64,000 nucleotides of DNA from Methylocaldum szegediense. GTDB lineage: Bacteria > Pseudomonadota > Gammaproteobacteria > Methylococcales > Methylococcaceae. Shown in pieces: positions 1-8,288 of this stretch (positions are counted from its first letter, which is position 1; every line of letters starts with the position of its first letter). The translations under genes and the position numbers were made by a program. Under the pieces are notes generated by a model, which saw nothing but the letters and a program-made list of their open reading frames with translations, was not told the DNA's origin and ran no database searches. Location: contig NZ_OX458333.1 of assembly GCF_949769195.1 (NCBI RefSeq), positions 2,418,001-2,482,000 of the forward strand. The letters run 5' to 3'.

Positions 1-1
1 C

Positions 2-64
2 GCTAGCGGTAACTGGACCGAAATCACCCGACTGGCCCGCGAAGCGGCGGCACTCAAACCGTAA
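2..64 (+). CDS. C-terminal end of an unidentified gene (cut by window edge)
   Basis: An open frame enters from the left edge and ends at TAA (62-64). It encodes about 20 residues ending in TEITRLAREAAALKP. The piece is too short to assign a family. It is reported because the frame has a natural stop and a charged, helical-looking C-terminus, but it could be chance. Confidence 0.35.
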   Translation, partial: ASGNWTEITRLAREAAALKP

Positions 65-193
65 TTCCGTCGTCGCCGCAATTCCTCGCCCATCCGGGTT
101 CCACCGGCTGTTTTTTGCTTCTGCGGTTCGCAAGCAGAATGCGTTGACCAGATAGAGCCCTGGAGTTTCCGAAAACAGAGACACGTGTTGCCT

Positions 194-227
194 AAAAGCG
201 GGAGAATGGAATCAACCGCTCTCCCGC
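194..227 (-). terminator. Rho-independent terminator of the first small secreted protein gene
   Basis: An 8-bp stem GCGGGAGA/TCTCCCGC (198-205 with 220-227) is followed on the minus strand by TTTTAGG. It lies about 50 nt after the stop of the gene at 279-566. The sister gene has a hairpin of the same design. Confidence 0.7.
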
Positions 228-278
228 AGTGCTTACGAGGGCCGAGCGCATGATTCGCATCGGCGCCTTCAATCAGAG

Positions 279-566
279 CTAATTTATGCTCTGCGTCACA
301 GCCTGGCTAACCGGCTGCGTAACAGGCCCGAAAAGGCCGAAGAGGCTTCCGTTGAAGCCGACGACCGAGGGTGTGGCTAAGTTAACGCAAATGTTCACGG
401 TATTTAGAACGCCGAAGCAGGCGCCACCCTCGACGGCCGCGAGTTGCTGCTCGCTCATGGGGGTCACGTTAGACACCTTCCCCAAGGCCCGAAAGTCGTT
501 GTCCGCGAAAGCAGAACCCGCAACCATCATCGAAGACAACACCGCAGCCAATGCATACGATTTCAT
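279..566 (-). CDS. Small secreted protein with Sec signal and double-glycine-like motif (copy 1)
   Basis: A 95-residue protein of unknown function. The start at 566 is chosen because AAGGAG sits 6 nt upstream on the minus strand and residues 1-21 (MKSYALAAVLSS...GSAFA) form a Sec signal peptide. Residues 37-48, MSEQQLAAVEGG, resemble the leader motif of double-glycine peptides. The region after GG has two cysteines (C50, C60) and a hydrophobic, Gly/Val/Asn-rich tail ending in TQSIN. The sister gene at 756-1043 is nearly identical through residue 50 and then diverges. A hairpin terminator follows. The GG motif may be only a structural signature of a small-protein family and not a cleavage site; no peptidase or ABC exporter gene lies in the window. 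Confidence 0.75.
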   Translation of the reverse strand: MKSYALAAVLSSMMVAGSAFADNDFRALGKVSNVTPMSEQQLAAVEGGACFGVLNTVNICVNLATPSVVGFNGSLFGLFGPVTQPVSQAVTQSIN

Positions 567-674
567 AAACGAACTCCTTGTCTTACCAATTCGACGCTTT
601 CCTTGCGGCTGCGCCCTGATTTTCGAAACCATGGCACAAGATCACTTTGTTTAATAGTCGAATGCCATTCAGCG

Positions 675-706
675 AAAAGCGGGGGAGCGATACCCCGTTC
701 CCCCGC
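675..706 (-). terminator. Rho-independent terminator of the second small secreted protein gene
   Basis: A 7-bp GC stem GCGGGGG/CCCCCGC (679-685 with 700-706) is followed on the minus strand by TTTTCGC. It lies about 50 nt beyond the stop of the gene at 756-1043 and mirrors the terminator at 194-227, so the two genes appear to be separate transcription units. Confidence 0.7.
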
Positions 707-755
707 CCGGTTGCCTGGCCCGAGTGATTCTTACACCCAGGCGATCGACGTGTGG

Positions 756-1043
756 TTAATTCAGGCTCTGCGTAGTGACTTGTGCAATGGTCTGGCTGGT
801 TGCGCCAAGAAGACCAAGAAGGCTTACATTGAACCCAACGACCGTAGGTACGGCCAGGTTCGCACATAAATTCGCGGCACTTAGAATACCGTTACAGGCC
901 CCGCCCTCGACGGCTGCGAGTTGCTGCTCGCTCATAGGGGTCACGTTAGACACCTTCCCCAAGGCCCGAAAGTCGTTGTCCGCGAAAGCAGAACCCGCAA
1001 CCATCATCGAAGACAACACCGCAGCCAATGCATACGATTTCAT
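756..1043 (-). CDS. Small secreted protein with Sec signal and double-glycine-like motif (copy 2)
   Basis: A 95-residue paralogue of the protein at 279-566. Residues 1-50 (signal peptide, linker and MSEQQLAAVEGGAC) match copy 1, and the DNA is almost unchanged across that half, including the AAGGAG ribosome-binding site. The C-terminal half keeps the pattern C..G.L...N.C.NLA.P.VVGFN.SL.GL.G and the ending TQS(L/I)N but differs at many positions. The start at 1043 is the one that gives the signal peptide. This looks like a recent tandem duplication with diversification or gene conversion confined to one half. Function unknown. Confidence 0.75.
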   Translation of the reverse strand: MKSYALAAVLSSMMVAGSAFADNDFRALGKVSNVTPMSEQQLAAVEGGACNGILSAANLCANLAVPTVVGFNVSLLGLLGATSQTIAQVTTQSLN

Positions 1044-2150
1044 AAACGAACTCCTTGTCTTGCATATCCAACTAGTTTCCTTACGGTCGCACTTTGTCCT
1101 TGCGCGTGTGCGACGCAAGATCACAGATGCCAAACTCCTTTTGGCCCGGGTCGTGTCCTTACGACCAACCATCACGTTGCAGTTCCTATGCCACCGTTGA
1201 TCTTTCGTGCCGTCTCTGATCTATCCAATTGTTTCGCCGTTAATTTTTGTTTCCTTATACAAGGCAGTCGGACTTGCCGCCAAATTTTCAGCTCCCGCGC
1301 GGCTATTGCCTCCTCCAAAAATGTACGTACTTGAAAAAAGTGAACCGAAATATTTTCCGGCCATCTGATCAATACCTTTCGCGCACGACGGAAAACCGGT
1401 AGCCCGAGTGAAACATGATTGCTTCAAACGCGTTAATCTTGGGCATTATTTTGAACGATTCTGCACAGGCTGTTACCGTTGTGTCATAACCCAGTGACCC
1501 GGCTTGGACGTGGGCGTCGATCATCGTGCCGCTGGTATATCGAAAAAGGTATCGAACCGTCTCAGATCGGTAACCTTATGGACAGAATTCACGGTAATTG
1601 TTACCGCTCCATTCCAGCCATACCCGGTGCGACGGACACGATCCAACTTTTAACTTTTTGTTATTGTCTTTGATTGGGTAGACGAAGAGTCACTATACGT
1701 TATTGAAAAAAAGACGCTTTTTCTAGGTCGGATTGGTTTAATTTTTTGAAACAGAGGCATTCGGCGGACCTGCGTCGACCCAACCTAGGGCCATGGGCGA
1801 GATTAATCTAGCGCGGCGGCAAACCGCGTGAACCAAGGGCCGAGGCCCATCTCAGTAGGCCTTTCGGCCTGAGCGATGCCGAAGGGTTTTGTGGCGTACC
1901 GGAATTGGCTTTCAGCGTGCACTGACCTTGGCGGCGACACGAAAATCCACGAAGGACTTCCAGGGTCTTTCGGATTATCGGAAGCCGGCACTAACGTGAT
2001 CCTGCGTCGATCTGAATAGGGCTTAGAATCGCCGCAAAGGCGTCTTGAAACATTTCGCGCTGCTCGCACAGGCCCGGATGACCCGTCGTTTTCAGGCGTA
2101 TCTGCGATGGAAGACACATGGCAAGCGACGCTCTTTCCGTTCTGCGAAGT
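1044..2150. other. About 1.1 kb with no recognisable gene
   Basis: Between the tandem peptide genes and the terminator of the sigma-54 regulator I see only short open frames without ribosome-binding sites or family likeness. The part near 1040-1200 should carry the promoter of the second peptide gene. An AT-rich stretch near 1690-1760 is the only marked change in composition. Confidence 0.5.
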
Positions 2151-2176
2151 AAAAAAACCGCCAGAAAGGCGGTTTT
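2151..2176 (-). terminator. Terminator after the VpsR-like regulator
   Basis: A perfect 9-bp stem AAAACCGCC/GGCGGTTTT (2154-2162 with 2168-2176) with loop AGAAA is followed on the minus strand by a run of T. It lies about 75 nt after the stop of the regulator gene. Confidence 0.85.
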
Positions 2177-2251
2177 GCGATATTTCCCTAAGATCTGAGG
2201 ACACCTTGCCGACACCGGCTGCGTCAAGCCGGAACTTGGCAAGTAACGGGG

Positions 2252-3607
2252 TTATTTCTGAATCTTTATGTCGTGCTTTTTCATCAACCGATAAAGCGTG
2301 ACATGCGATACACCAACGATTTGGGCCGCTGCCACCACGCTGTCCCCGGCTTGTGCCAAGGCCTGGTTGATCAACTCCTTTTCCGCCTGATCCTTGGCCG
2401 CTTTCAGGCTCAAGGTAAAAGGCTGCGGCGAATATTCCTCCAGGCCCAGGTCCGCTGGCGTGATATAAGCGTCTTCGCACATGACGAGCGCGCGCTCGAC
2501 CCGGTTTTTAAGCTCGCGAACATTTCCCGGCCACGTGTAGTGGCGCATGGCCTTCAAGGCGCGGCGGCTGAACTGCCTGGCTTTGCAAGCGTTTTCCTTC
2601 TTAAAGTTATTGAGAAAGTATTCCGCCAGCAATTCGATGTCGTATCCCCGCTCCCGCAAAGGCGGCATGACCACTCTCAGGACATTGAGCCGATAATAAA
2701 GGTCCTCTCGGAAATGACCCTTACGCACAGCGTCTTCAAGATCGACATGTGTCGCCGAAATGATTCGGACATCGACTGCAATTTCTTCGTGGCCGCCGAC
2801 TCGATATATGGTTTTCTGCTGAAGAAAGCGAAGTAGATTGGCTTGCAAATCAAGAGGCAACTCACCCACCTCGTCCAAGAAAAGGGTGCCTCCTCCCGCT
2901 TTTTCAATCAGCCCCAATTTTCGCTGATGTGCGCCGGTGAAAGCGCCTTTCTCGTAGCCGAATAACTCCGACTGAATCAAATTCGACGGCAAGGCGGCAC
3001 AGTTGACGGCAATAAACGGCCCATTGGAACGCGGCGAGTGGTTATGTATGGCTAAAGCGGCAAGTTCCTTGCCCGTCCCGCTCTCCCCGGTGATCAAGAC
3101 AGGCAAGTCGTAGCATACGACCTTTTCGATGCTATGAAGCACCCGTCTCATGGCAGGACTTGATCCGATCAACTCGCTCTTGCTCACCCATTCGCTTGCC
3201 CGAGGAAATATCCGTTTCTTTACTCCCGCCATTCCTGCGGCATGGCCGAGCACGACTTTCAATCGGTCAACATCGAACGGCAAGGTGTGATAATCGTAAA
3301 AATACTCCGCAATAAGCCTGCAGACAGCCTCGTTTTCCATGGACGATGAAGAAACCAAGGCCACCCATTGCATGGAGGCCCCTTCGGGATGATAAAAAAT
3401 ATCGCCGATAACGCGCTGGAGAAAAACTTCGTTGAATGGCTCGAATTGAATAAGCCCGACGTGAAAATCGCCAGTGCTTAATAGATTACGAGCTTTGGCC
3501 GGATCACAGGTGACATAAATGCCGCCTCCGATCGCATTTTTGATGGGTAAAACGACATCGTCCGCCTCCGGTTTTGGGGCGAGATAAAGTACATTAATAC
3601 TTTCCAT
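2252..3607 (-). CDS. Sigma-54-dependent transcriptional activator, VpsR-like
   Basis: A 451-residue enhancer-binding protein that would remodel sigma-54 RNA polymerase at its target promoters. Residues 1-130 form a receiver-like domain of the VpsR type; the usual aspartate strand reads VGLIQFEP (50-57), so classical Asp phosphorylation looks absent. The AAA+ domain has Walker A GESGTGKE (174-181), the sigma-54 contact loop GAFTGA (221-226) and Walker B TLFLDE (241-246). A Fis-type helix-turn-helix lies at about 420-445 (VVAAAQIVGVSHVTLYRLM). VpsR itself controls biofilm polysaccharide genes in Vibrio and binds cyclic di-GMP, but no polysaccharide operon is adjacent here. The outer-membrane protein gene lies 184 nt upstream on the same strand. 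The family call is strong; the target genes are unknown. Confidence 0.9.
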   Translation of the reverse strand: MESINVLYLAPKPEADDVVLPIKNAIGGGIYVTCDPAKARNLLSTGDFHVGLIQFEPFNEVFLQRVIGDIFYHPEGASMQWVALVSSSSMENEAVCRLIAEYFYDYHTLPFDVDRLKVVLGHAAGMAGVKKRIFPRASEWVSKSELIGSSPAMRRVLHSIEKVVCYDLPVLITGESGTGKELAALAIHNHSPRSNGPFIAVNCAALPSNLIQSELFGYEKGAFTGAHQRKLGLIEKAGGGTLFLDEVGELPLDLQANLLRFLQQKTIYRVGGHEEIAVDVRIISATHVDLEDAVRKGHFREDLYYRLNVLRVVMPPLRERGYDIELLAEYFLNNFKKENACKARQFSRRALKAMRHYTWPGNVRELKNRVERALVMCEDAYITPADLGLEEYSPQPFTLSLKAAKDQAEKELINQALAQAGDSVVAAAQIVGVSHVTLYRLMKKHDIKIQK

Positions 3608-3791
3608 GTAACCTTCCTAACCTTGCGATCCATGCAAGTTTTGGCTAGTCAAAGGTCAAACTGATATTCGGGTATTCGTCGACCACCCGAAAATTAACGC
3701 GCAACCTGTATCATGCCTTTTCCGATACCTCCATACCTCATTAATTCCATGCTGCCAATTCAATATCTCCTCGATAAATCAGATATCCCGC

Positions 3792-5066
3792 TCATTTGAA
3801 AAACGGCAATGGATACTGCTGATCGAACCGGTAAGGAACGTTGACACCCGCAAAAAGATCCGTTGCCTCCTCGCTCAAGCCGAAGTTTACGAACGGTTCA
3901 ACGAATAACCCTTTGGAGACCTGGACGGTAACGGCCAAGTTGAGGGAATGAATATCCCTACCGGAACCCTCGATCTTTCGACCATCCAGCTTGCTTCGTC
4001 TGATTGCCGCGCCATTTAAGGCTGCGGAGAAACTTACCCGATCATTCAATGAGAAACCCATACCGAGCGAATATGGAATTTGATCGCCCGGGTCTATATT
4101 GTTCCGCTCGAGGACGGCGTTATAACCTAAGGAACCGAAGAGAACGACCGGATCTATTGTCTTGACCAGAGACACGGAACCGCCGATATTCCAAAAACCA
4201 GTACCTAAACTCGGATCTAGGCCAAAAGCCACTAAATTGGAAGGCCCTAAAATAGGTGTGAGTCCCCGCCCTTCGCGCCCGGAATCCGATTTAACATTCA
4301 GGCTCAAGGTCGTCTCCGGCACCAGGCCCTCTTCATGCAAAGCGCCCCATCGTAGACTGCCGCTGACGTCTCCCAGGCCGGAACCATCCTGTCGAGCAAA
4401 ACCAATATCTTCAGCTAGCGACGAACGCGTATCGAGTTCCAGTTCTTGGAAAGTAAACGGAACCGATATATCCAGCTCGAGATCGTCGATCAAGCCGTAG
4501 CGAAACAAAACACCGGCGCCTGCCGTCTTGGCTCTCAATTTGTAGGGCGATATTTCCGCTGTATCCTGAGCGTAACTCGCGCTGAACTCGATCTGCAAAT
4601 CCCCTTTCTTGAACAAAACTTTCTGCGACCTTAGGAATTGGTCGAGTTCTATCTTGGCTTCCTCGGCTTCTTTTTCGCGGTCGCCTTCCTGCAACCCCAT
4701 CTCCGGCGATACCTTTTTAGGCGCCGAGGAAGCCGAGGCCGTTTCCGCCCGGGCTGCCGTGGCCTTGTCGTCTTGCTTCGGCTCGGCTACTTTCGCAACC
4801 GCTTCCGCTTCCTGCTTTTTGTCCGCTTCCGGCTGGGCCACCGCCTGCCGTACCCAGGACTCGTGTTCCATAAGCATGCGAACCTGGGATTTCAAGGCCT
4901 CAACCTCCTGTTTCAGCTTTTCGTATTCGCTCCGCGGAACCATGTCCTCGGCCGCTTGTTTCGATCGGGCATAAGAAATATTGGTATTCACGACCGCAGT
5001 AAAAAGCACCCCACAAATGACTCCTATTATGTGTGTTCTTTTCATTATGCTTTCCTTGCTTTTCAT
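3792..5066 (-). CDS. Outer-membrane beta-barrel protein with N-terminal coiled coil
   Basis: A 424-residue exported protein. A Sec signal (MKRTHIIGVICGVLF...SYA) is followed by a short coiled coil (about 45-70), an Ala/Glu/Lys-rich linker (about 75-140), and from about 155 alternating amphipathic strands typical of an outer-membrane barrel, ending in a terminal aromatic pattern (YRFDQQYPLPFFK). The coiled-coil plus barrel layout recalls channel-forming outer-membrane proteins, but no exact family is clear. A 21-bp tandem duplication gives two equally good starts, 5066 and 5045, each with AAGGAAA before ATG; the downstream one gives a more normal signal peptide. The sigma-54 activator gene follows downstream on the same strand. 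Confidence 0.75.
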   Translation of the reverse strand: MKSKESIMKRTHIIGVICGVLFTAVVNTNISYARSKQAAEDMVPRSEYEKLKQEVEALKSQVRMLMEHESWVRQAVAQPEADKKQEAEAVAKVAEPKQDDKATAARAETASASSAPKKVSPEMGLQEGDREKEAEEAKIELDQFLRSQKVLFKKGDLQIEFSASYAQDTAEISPYKLRAKTAGAGVLFRYGLIDDLELDISVPFTFQELELDTRSSLAEDIGFARQDGSGLGDVSGSLRWGALHEEGLVPETTLSLNVKSDSGREGRGLTPILGPSNLVAFGLDPSLGTGFWNIGGSVSLVKTIDPVVLFGSLGYNAVLERNNIDPGDQIPYSLGMGFSLNDRVSFSAALNGAAIRRSKLDGRKIEGSGRDIHSLNLAVTVQVSKGLFVEPFVNFGLSEEATDLFAGVNVPYRFDQQYPLPFFK

Positions 5067-5079
5067 TATGCTTTCCTTG
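5038..5079 (-). repeat. Perfect 21-bp tandem duplication carrying a ribosome-binding site and start codon
   Basis: The unit CTTTTCATTATGCTTTCCTTG on the plus strand occurs at 5038-5058 and again, unchanged, at 5059-5079. On the coding strand each copy carries AAGGAAA, a spacer and ATGAAAAG, giving the outer-membrane protein gene two in-frame initiation sites 7 codons apart. Confidence 0.9.
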
Positions 5080-5724
5080 GTTCCCGCCGCTCAGCGCCTT
5101 AGCAGGAAAAATTGATGGTACAACACTGGGTGGAACTGCTCGAAACATCACACTCGACACGCCGAAAGAAAGGCCCATGGGCCGCTTATCGAAAAAACAT
5201 GCGTCACGGTTCCGCCATCTCCGGCGAAACGTTTCTAGAGCGCTCGAATTGGTAACGAGTGTTTTCGAAATGCGCACATCGACGCTCGTCCATGGCCGAA
5301 CAATGCCAGGAAAGAGAATGGGAGAATGAAGCAGGCGCTGGCGACGGACTATACTGCGTGCAAGGCGCTGCGGCTCTGGAAACCCGATCCGTTCAATTAA
5401 ATGCTTAAAACGCACGATATGTCCTCCTTGAACTCCATGCCGCCGTGGCGTCGCACGGCGCCTATCTACAAAGAGTGTGTGGTTCGGGCAGCCTAGAAAA
5501 AGCTTGTAAGCCGTACCTAAGGCTACCCATGAACCCACGATTAGTCAATGTTTGTTCACTTGAAAACGGGTCATCAATGCCGGTATGTCTCAACAGGGAT
5601 TTATCGTGTAATAAAAACGATAGAAACTTTTTCCCGAGATTGATTCGATATAATCGCTCGCGCTTCGTGACGCGCCCGCGATAGAGAATACCCCCTGGGC
5701 TTGATTACCGGAGCTATTTGACCA
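5067..5724. other. Intergenic region between divergent genes
   Basis: About 650 nt separating the minus-strand outer-membrane protein gene from the plus-strand DUF2238 gene. It must hold promoters for both, but no clear operator, RNA gene or conserved open frame was found. Confidence 0.5.
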
Positions 5725-6369
5725 TTGTTCAAAATCTTTATATCGACCTTCGCCGTTATTCTGGCTTGGTCGGCCGTTCAGCCGCACGATACTGTTGTCT
5801 GGTTCCTGGATGCGATTCCCGCTCTCGCGGCTTTCGCCGCCGTGCTCGCGACACATCGGCAATTTCCCCTAACCCCTTTGGCATACGGCTTGATTCTGGC
5901 GTTGTGTGCGCTGATTCTCGTTGGCGCGCATTACTCTTTCGAGAAAGTTCCGTTTTTCGAATGGATTAAACCGCTATTCGGGTTACAGCGGAACAACTTC
6001 GATAAGCTGGCTCATTTTTTTCAAGGGTTTACGCCTGCAATCCTTTTCCGGGAAATTTTGATTCGCTTCGAAGTCTTTCGGGACCGGCGCTGGCTGGTCG
6101 TGATCGTGCCCGCCTTGTGCCTCGCGCTAAGCGCGGCGTATGAGCTCGTCGAATGGACCGTCGCGGTCGTTCTCAAAGATCACGCCGAGTCCTTTCTGGC
6201 CACGCAGGGCGATCCTTGGGATGCGCAATCGGACATGGCTTTCGCACTAACCGGCGCAGTCATGTCACTTGCGCTCTTGAGCAGGCAGCATGATGAACAG
6301 ATCGAACGGCTCGGCGAACAAGGTCGCCTGGACCTCTCGCGGCTGCTGCGGCGTCGTGCCGGCGGATGA
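5725..6369 (+). CDS. DUF2238 (YjdF-like) inner-membrane protein
   Basis: A 214-residue polytopic membrane protein with about six hydrophobic segments. Family features include the loop NNFDKLAHFFQGF (about residues 91-103), the segment SAAYELVEWTVAVV (about 138-151), and GDPWDAQSDMAFALTGA (about 165-181). These acidic and histidine residues next to membrane segments are conserved in the family, whose function is unknown. The start is probably the TTG at 5725, with GGAG about 11 nt upstream. The C-terminal tail is charged and cytoplasmic. The DNA just downstream is a decayed glycosyltransferase. Confidence 0.85.
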   Translation: MFKIFISTFAVILAWSAVQPHDTVVWFLDAIPALAAFAAVLATHRQFPLTPLAYGLILALCALILVGAHYSFEKVPFFEWIKPLFGLQRNNFDKLAHFFQGFTPAILFREILIRFEVFRDRRWLVVIVPALCLALSAAYELVEWTVAVVLKDHAESFLATQGDPWDAQSDMAFALTGAVMSLALLSRQHDEQIERLGEQGRLDLSRLLRRRAGG

Positions 6370-6580
6370 CCAATGGTCGATCGTCATTCTGGTTCTGGAC
6401 AAAGCGGACATGATCCAGGGCGCGCCGCTTTCGCTGGAGCCGTTAAGACGCCAAGGACCCGACATCATCTCCGACAGCGGAAGTTCGGACCGACGGTCCG
6501 AACTGGTCCGCGAAGCGGCCTCGTGGATCTACGAGCACCCGAGGGACGCGCCGTACAGATGGATACCGCTACAAAGGTAG
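6362..6580 (+). pseudogene. Decayed N-terminal fragment of a family 2 glycosyltransferase (TIGR04283-like)
   Basis: A frame that overlaps the end of the DUF2238 gene reads WSIVILVLDKADMIQGAPLS, then LEPLRRQGPDIISDSGSSDR. This follows, with many substitutions, the start of TIGR04283-type glycosyltransferases, where the expected pattern is SVIIPVLNEAD followed by LQPLRRRGHEVIVVDGGSRD. The catalytic part is missing and no good start codon or ribosome-binding site is present. It is most simply a gene remnant. The resemblance is my recollection of the family pattern, not an alignment. Confidence 0.5.
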
Positions 6581-6978
6581 CGACCGGCGACTATCGGGTG
6601 TTTCTCCACGAAAGGTTAGACGGCAGTGGATCGACGACGAGTTGTTTCAAGATATGCCCTGAAGCGGAGAGCGGGTGCTAAAGAAGACTCGCCGGAGGCT
6701 TGGATCGGCTTCGTAGGCGGCGGTGCGAACTTCCCGTATTGTGGGACATCAAGCGCCCCGAAGATTTGCGACCTCTCGAGCCCTTCGACTTGAATGAATG
6801 CTCATGCAAGGAACCGGTGTCAATGATGCGTGTTGCTTCGAGTAATCGATAAGGTAATGCAGCGAGCGGCGAACTCGCCGACGGCGGACCGCGCGGTCTC
6901 GCGGGCGAATCGCGGAAAAACTTTTGCGTCCACGCGTTCATCCGGCTAGACTTTTCCGCCCGCAACAGACTCACCATC
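6581..6978. other. Gap before dusB with no gene seen
   Basis: About 400 nt. Some of it may be further remains of the glycosyltransferase gene. The dusB promoter should lie near the right end; no clear binding sites were identified. Confidence 0.4.
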
Positions 6979-7938
6979 ATGCAGATCGGCCCGTATCGAC
7001 TGGCTAACCGTTTGATCCTGGCCCCCATGGCCGGCGTCACCGACCGCCCCTTTCGGATGCTATGCCGGCGATACGGTGCGGCGCTCGCCGTATCGGAAAT
7101 GGTATCCTCCAACCCGGCCTTGCGCCACGATAAGAAAACCCTGCGCCGGAGCGATCATGCCGGAGAGCCCGAGCCACGGGCGGTACAGATCCTCGGCAAT
7201 GAACCGCACGCGATGGCCGAAGCGGCACGCATGAATGTCGATCGCGGCGCACAGATCATCGACATTAACATGGGTTGTCCGGCCAAGAAAGTCTGCCAAA
7301 AAGCCGCCGGGTCAGCCCTCCTCCGAGACGAGCGTCTGGTCGCACGAATCTTGGAAGCCGTCGTCGGCGCGGTAAGCGTGCCGGTTACACTGAAAATACG
7401 CACCGGCTGGGACCCTGCCCATCGTAATGCGGTCACTATCGCGAAAATTGCGGAAAACTCGGGTATCCAATCTATCGCCGTCCATGGACGTACCCGCGCG
7501 TGCGGCTTTTCCGGACAGGCCGAATACCTTACAATTCGGCAAATCAAGCAGACTGTCGGCATCCCCGTGGTCGCCAACGGCGATATCGATTCGCCTGAAA
7601 AAGCCGCCGCCGTTCTTGAGTTCACCGGTGCCGATGCTGTCATGATCGGCCGGGCCGCCCTCGGAAATCCTTGGCTGTTCCGCCGCATTGACCGGTTTCT
7701 CTGCGGAAACGCCGAACCCGTAACGCCCGACACAGAGGAAATTCGGAACGTTGTCTTGGATCACCTGAAAGGACTCTACACGTTCTACGGTGAGTATCTC
7801 GGAGTGCGGATCGCACGCAAGCATGTTGGTTGGTACCTGAACCATCTTCCCCACCCACCGGATTTCGGTCCGCTGTTCAACTCTCAGGACGGTGCCAATC
7901 AGCAGCTGGAATTGATTGATCGATTGTTCAACGCATAA
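6979..7938 (+). CDS. dusB: tRNA-dihydrouridine synthase B
   Basis: A 319-residue FMN enzyme that reduces uridines in the D-loop of tRNA. The TIM-barrel N-terminus LILAPMAGVTDRPFR, the catalytic-cysteine motif NMGCPAKKVCQKAAGSALL and the FMN-phosphate loop VANGDIDSPEKAAAVLEFTGADAV-type region, followed by GRAALGNPW, are all present. Length and C-terminal helical tail fit DusB. It is followed after 17 nt by fis, the conserved gammaproteobacterial dusB-fis operon, in which dusB is the leader gene and transcription responds to growth rate. In this family the start lies just before the first barrel strand (MQIGPYRLANRLILAPM), which fits 6979. Confidence 0.97.
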   Translation: MQIGPYRLANRLILAPMAGVTDRPFRMLCRRYGAALAVSEMVSSNPALRHDKKTLRRSDHAGEPEPRAVQILGNEPHAMAEAARMNVDRGAQIIDINMGCPAKKVCQKAAGSALLRDERLVARILEAVVGAVSVPVTLKIRTGWDPAHRNAVTIAKIAENSGIQSIAVHGRTRACGFSGQAEYLTIRQIKQTVGIPVVANGDIDSPEKAAAVLEFTGADAVMIGRAALGNPWLFRRIDRFLCGNAEPVTPDTEEIRNVVLDHLKGLYTFYGEYLGVRIARKHVGWYLNHLPHPPDFGPLFNSQDGANQQLELIDRLFNA

Positions 7939-7955
7939 CGTCGGAAATTGGCTGC

Positions 7956-8246
7956 ATGAAAGCACAAGCAAGGAATATCGAGGCAATGCCCGATGCCGTC
8001 GAATCCAAGACCGATGCCGCTCTACTATTGAGCGAGCACGTACGCATGAGTCTCAGGCGCTACTTTGCGCAACTTGATGGACATGAGGCAACCGACCTCT
8101 ACTCCATGGTTATCAGCGAAGTGGAAAAACCCTTGATCGAAACCGTTTTAGAACAATGCGGTCATAACCAGAGCAAGGCAGCACAGGTACTTGGCGTAAG
8201 CCGCAGTACTTTGCGCAAGAAGATGCGCCAGTACGGTATCGAATAG
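7956..8246 (+). CDS. fis: Nucleoid-associated DNA-binding protein Fis
   Basis: A 96-residue small homodimeric DNA-bending protein. The C-terminal half carries the typical sequence PLIETVLEQCGHNQSKAAQ, then VLGVSRSTLRKKMRQYGI, the Fis helix-turn-helix. The N-terminal arm is less conserved, as usual. It sits 17 nt after dusB and 42 nt before purH. Fis works at rRNA promoters, recombination enhancers and many growth-phase genes; its operon with dusB is a strong positional marker. Confidence 0.96.
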   Translation: MKAQARNIEAMPDAVESKTDAALLLSEHVRMSLRRYFAQLDGHEATDLYSMVISEVEKPLIETVLEQCGHNQSKAAQVLGVSRSTLRKKMRQYGIE

Positions 8247-8288
8247 TTTCCCTCACATTCTCCACGGCAAGCGGCCCACACTTCACTT

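Noticed and set aside
1803-2480. 225-codon minus-strand frame next to the sigma-54 regulator
   Set aside because: It overlaps the regulator's C-terminal HTH in another frame, crosses its terminator, and has no recognisable domain.
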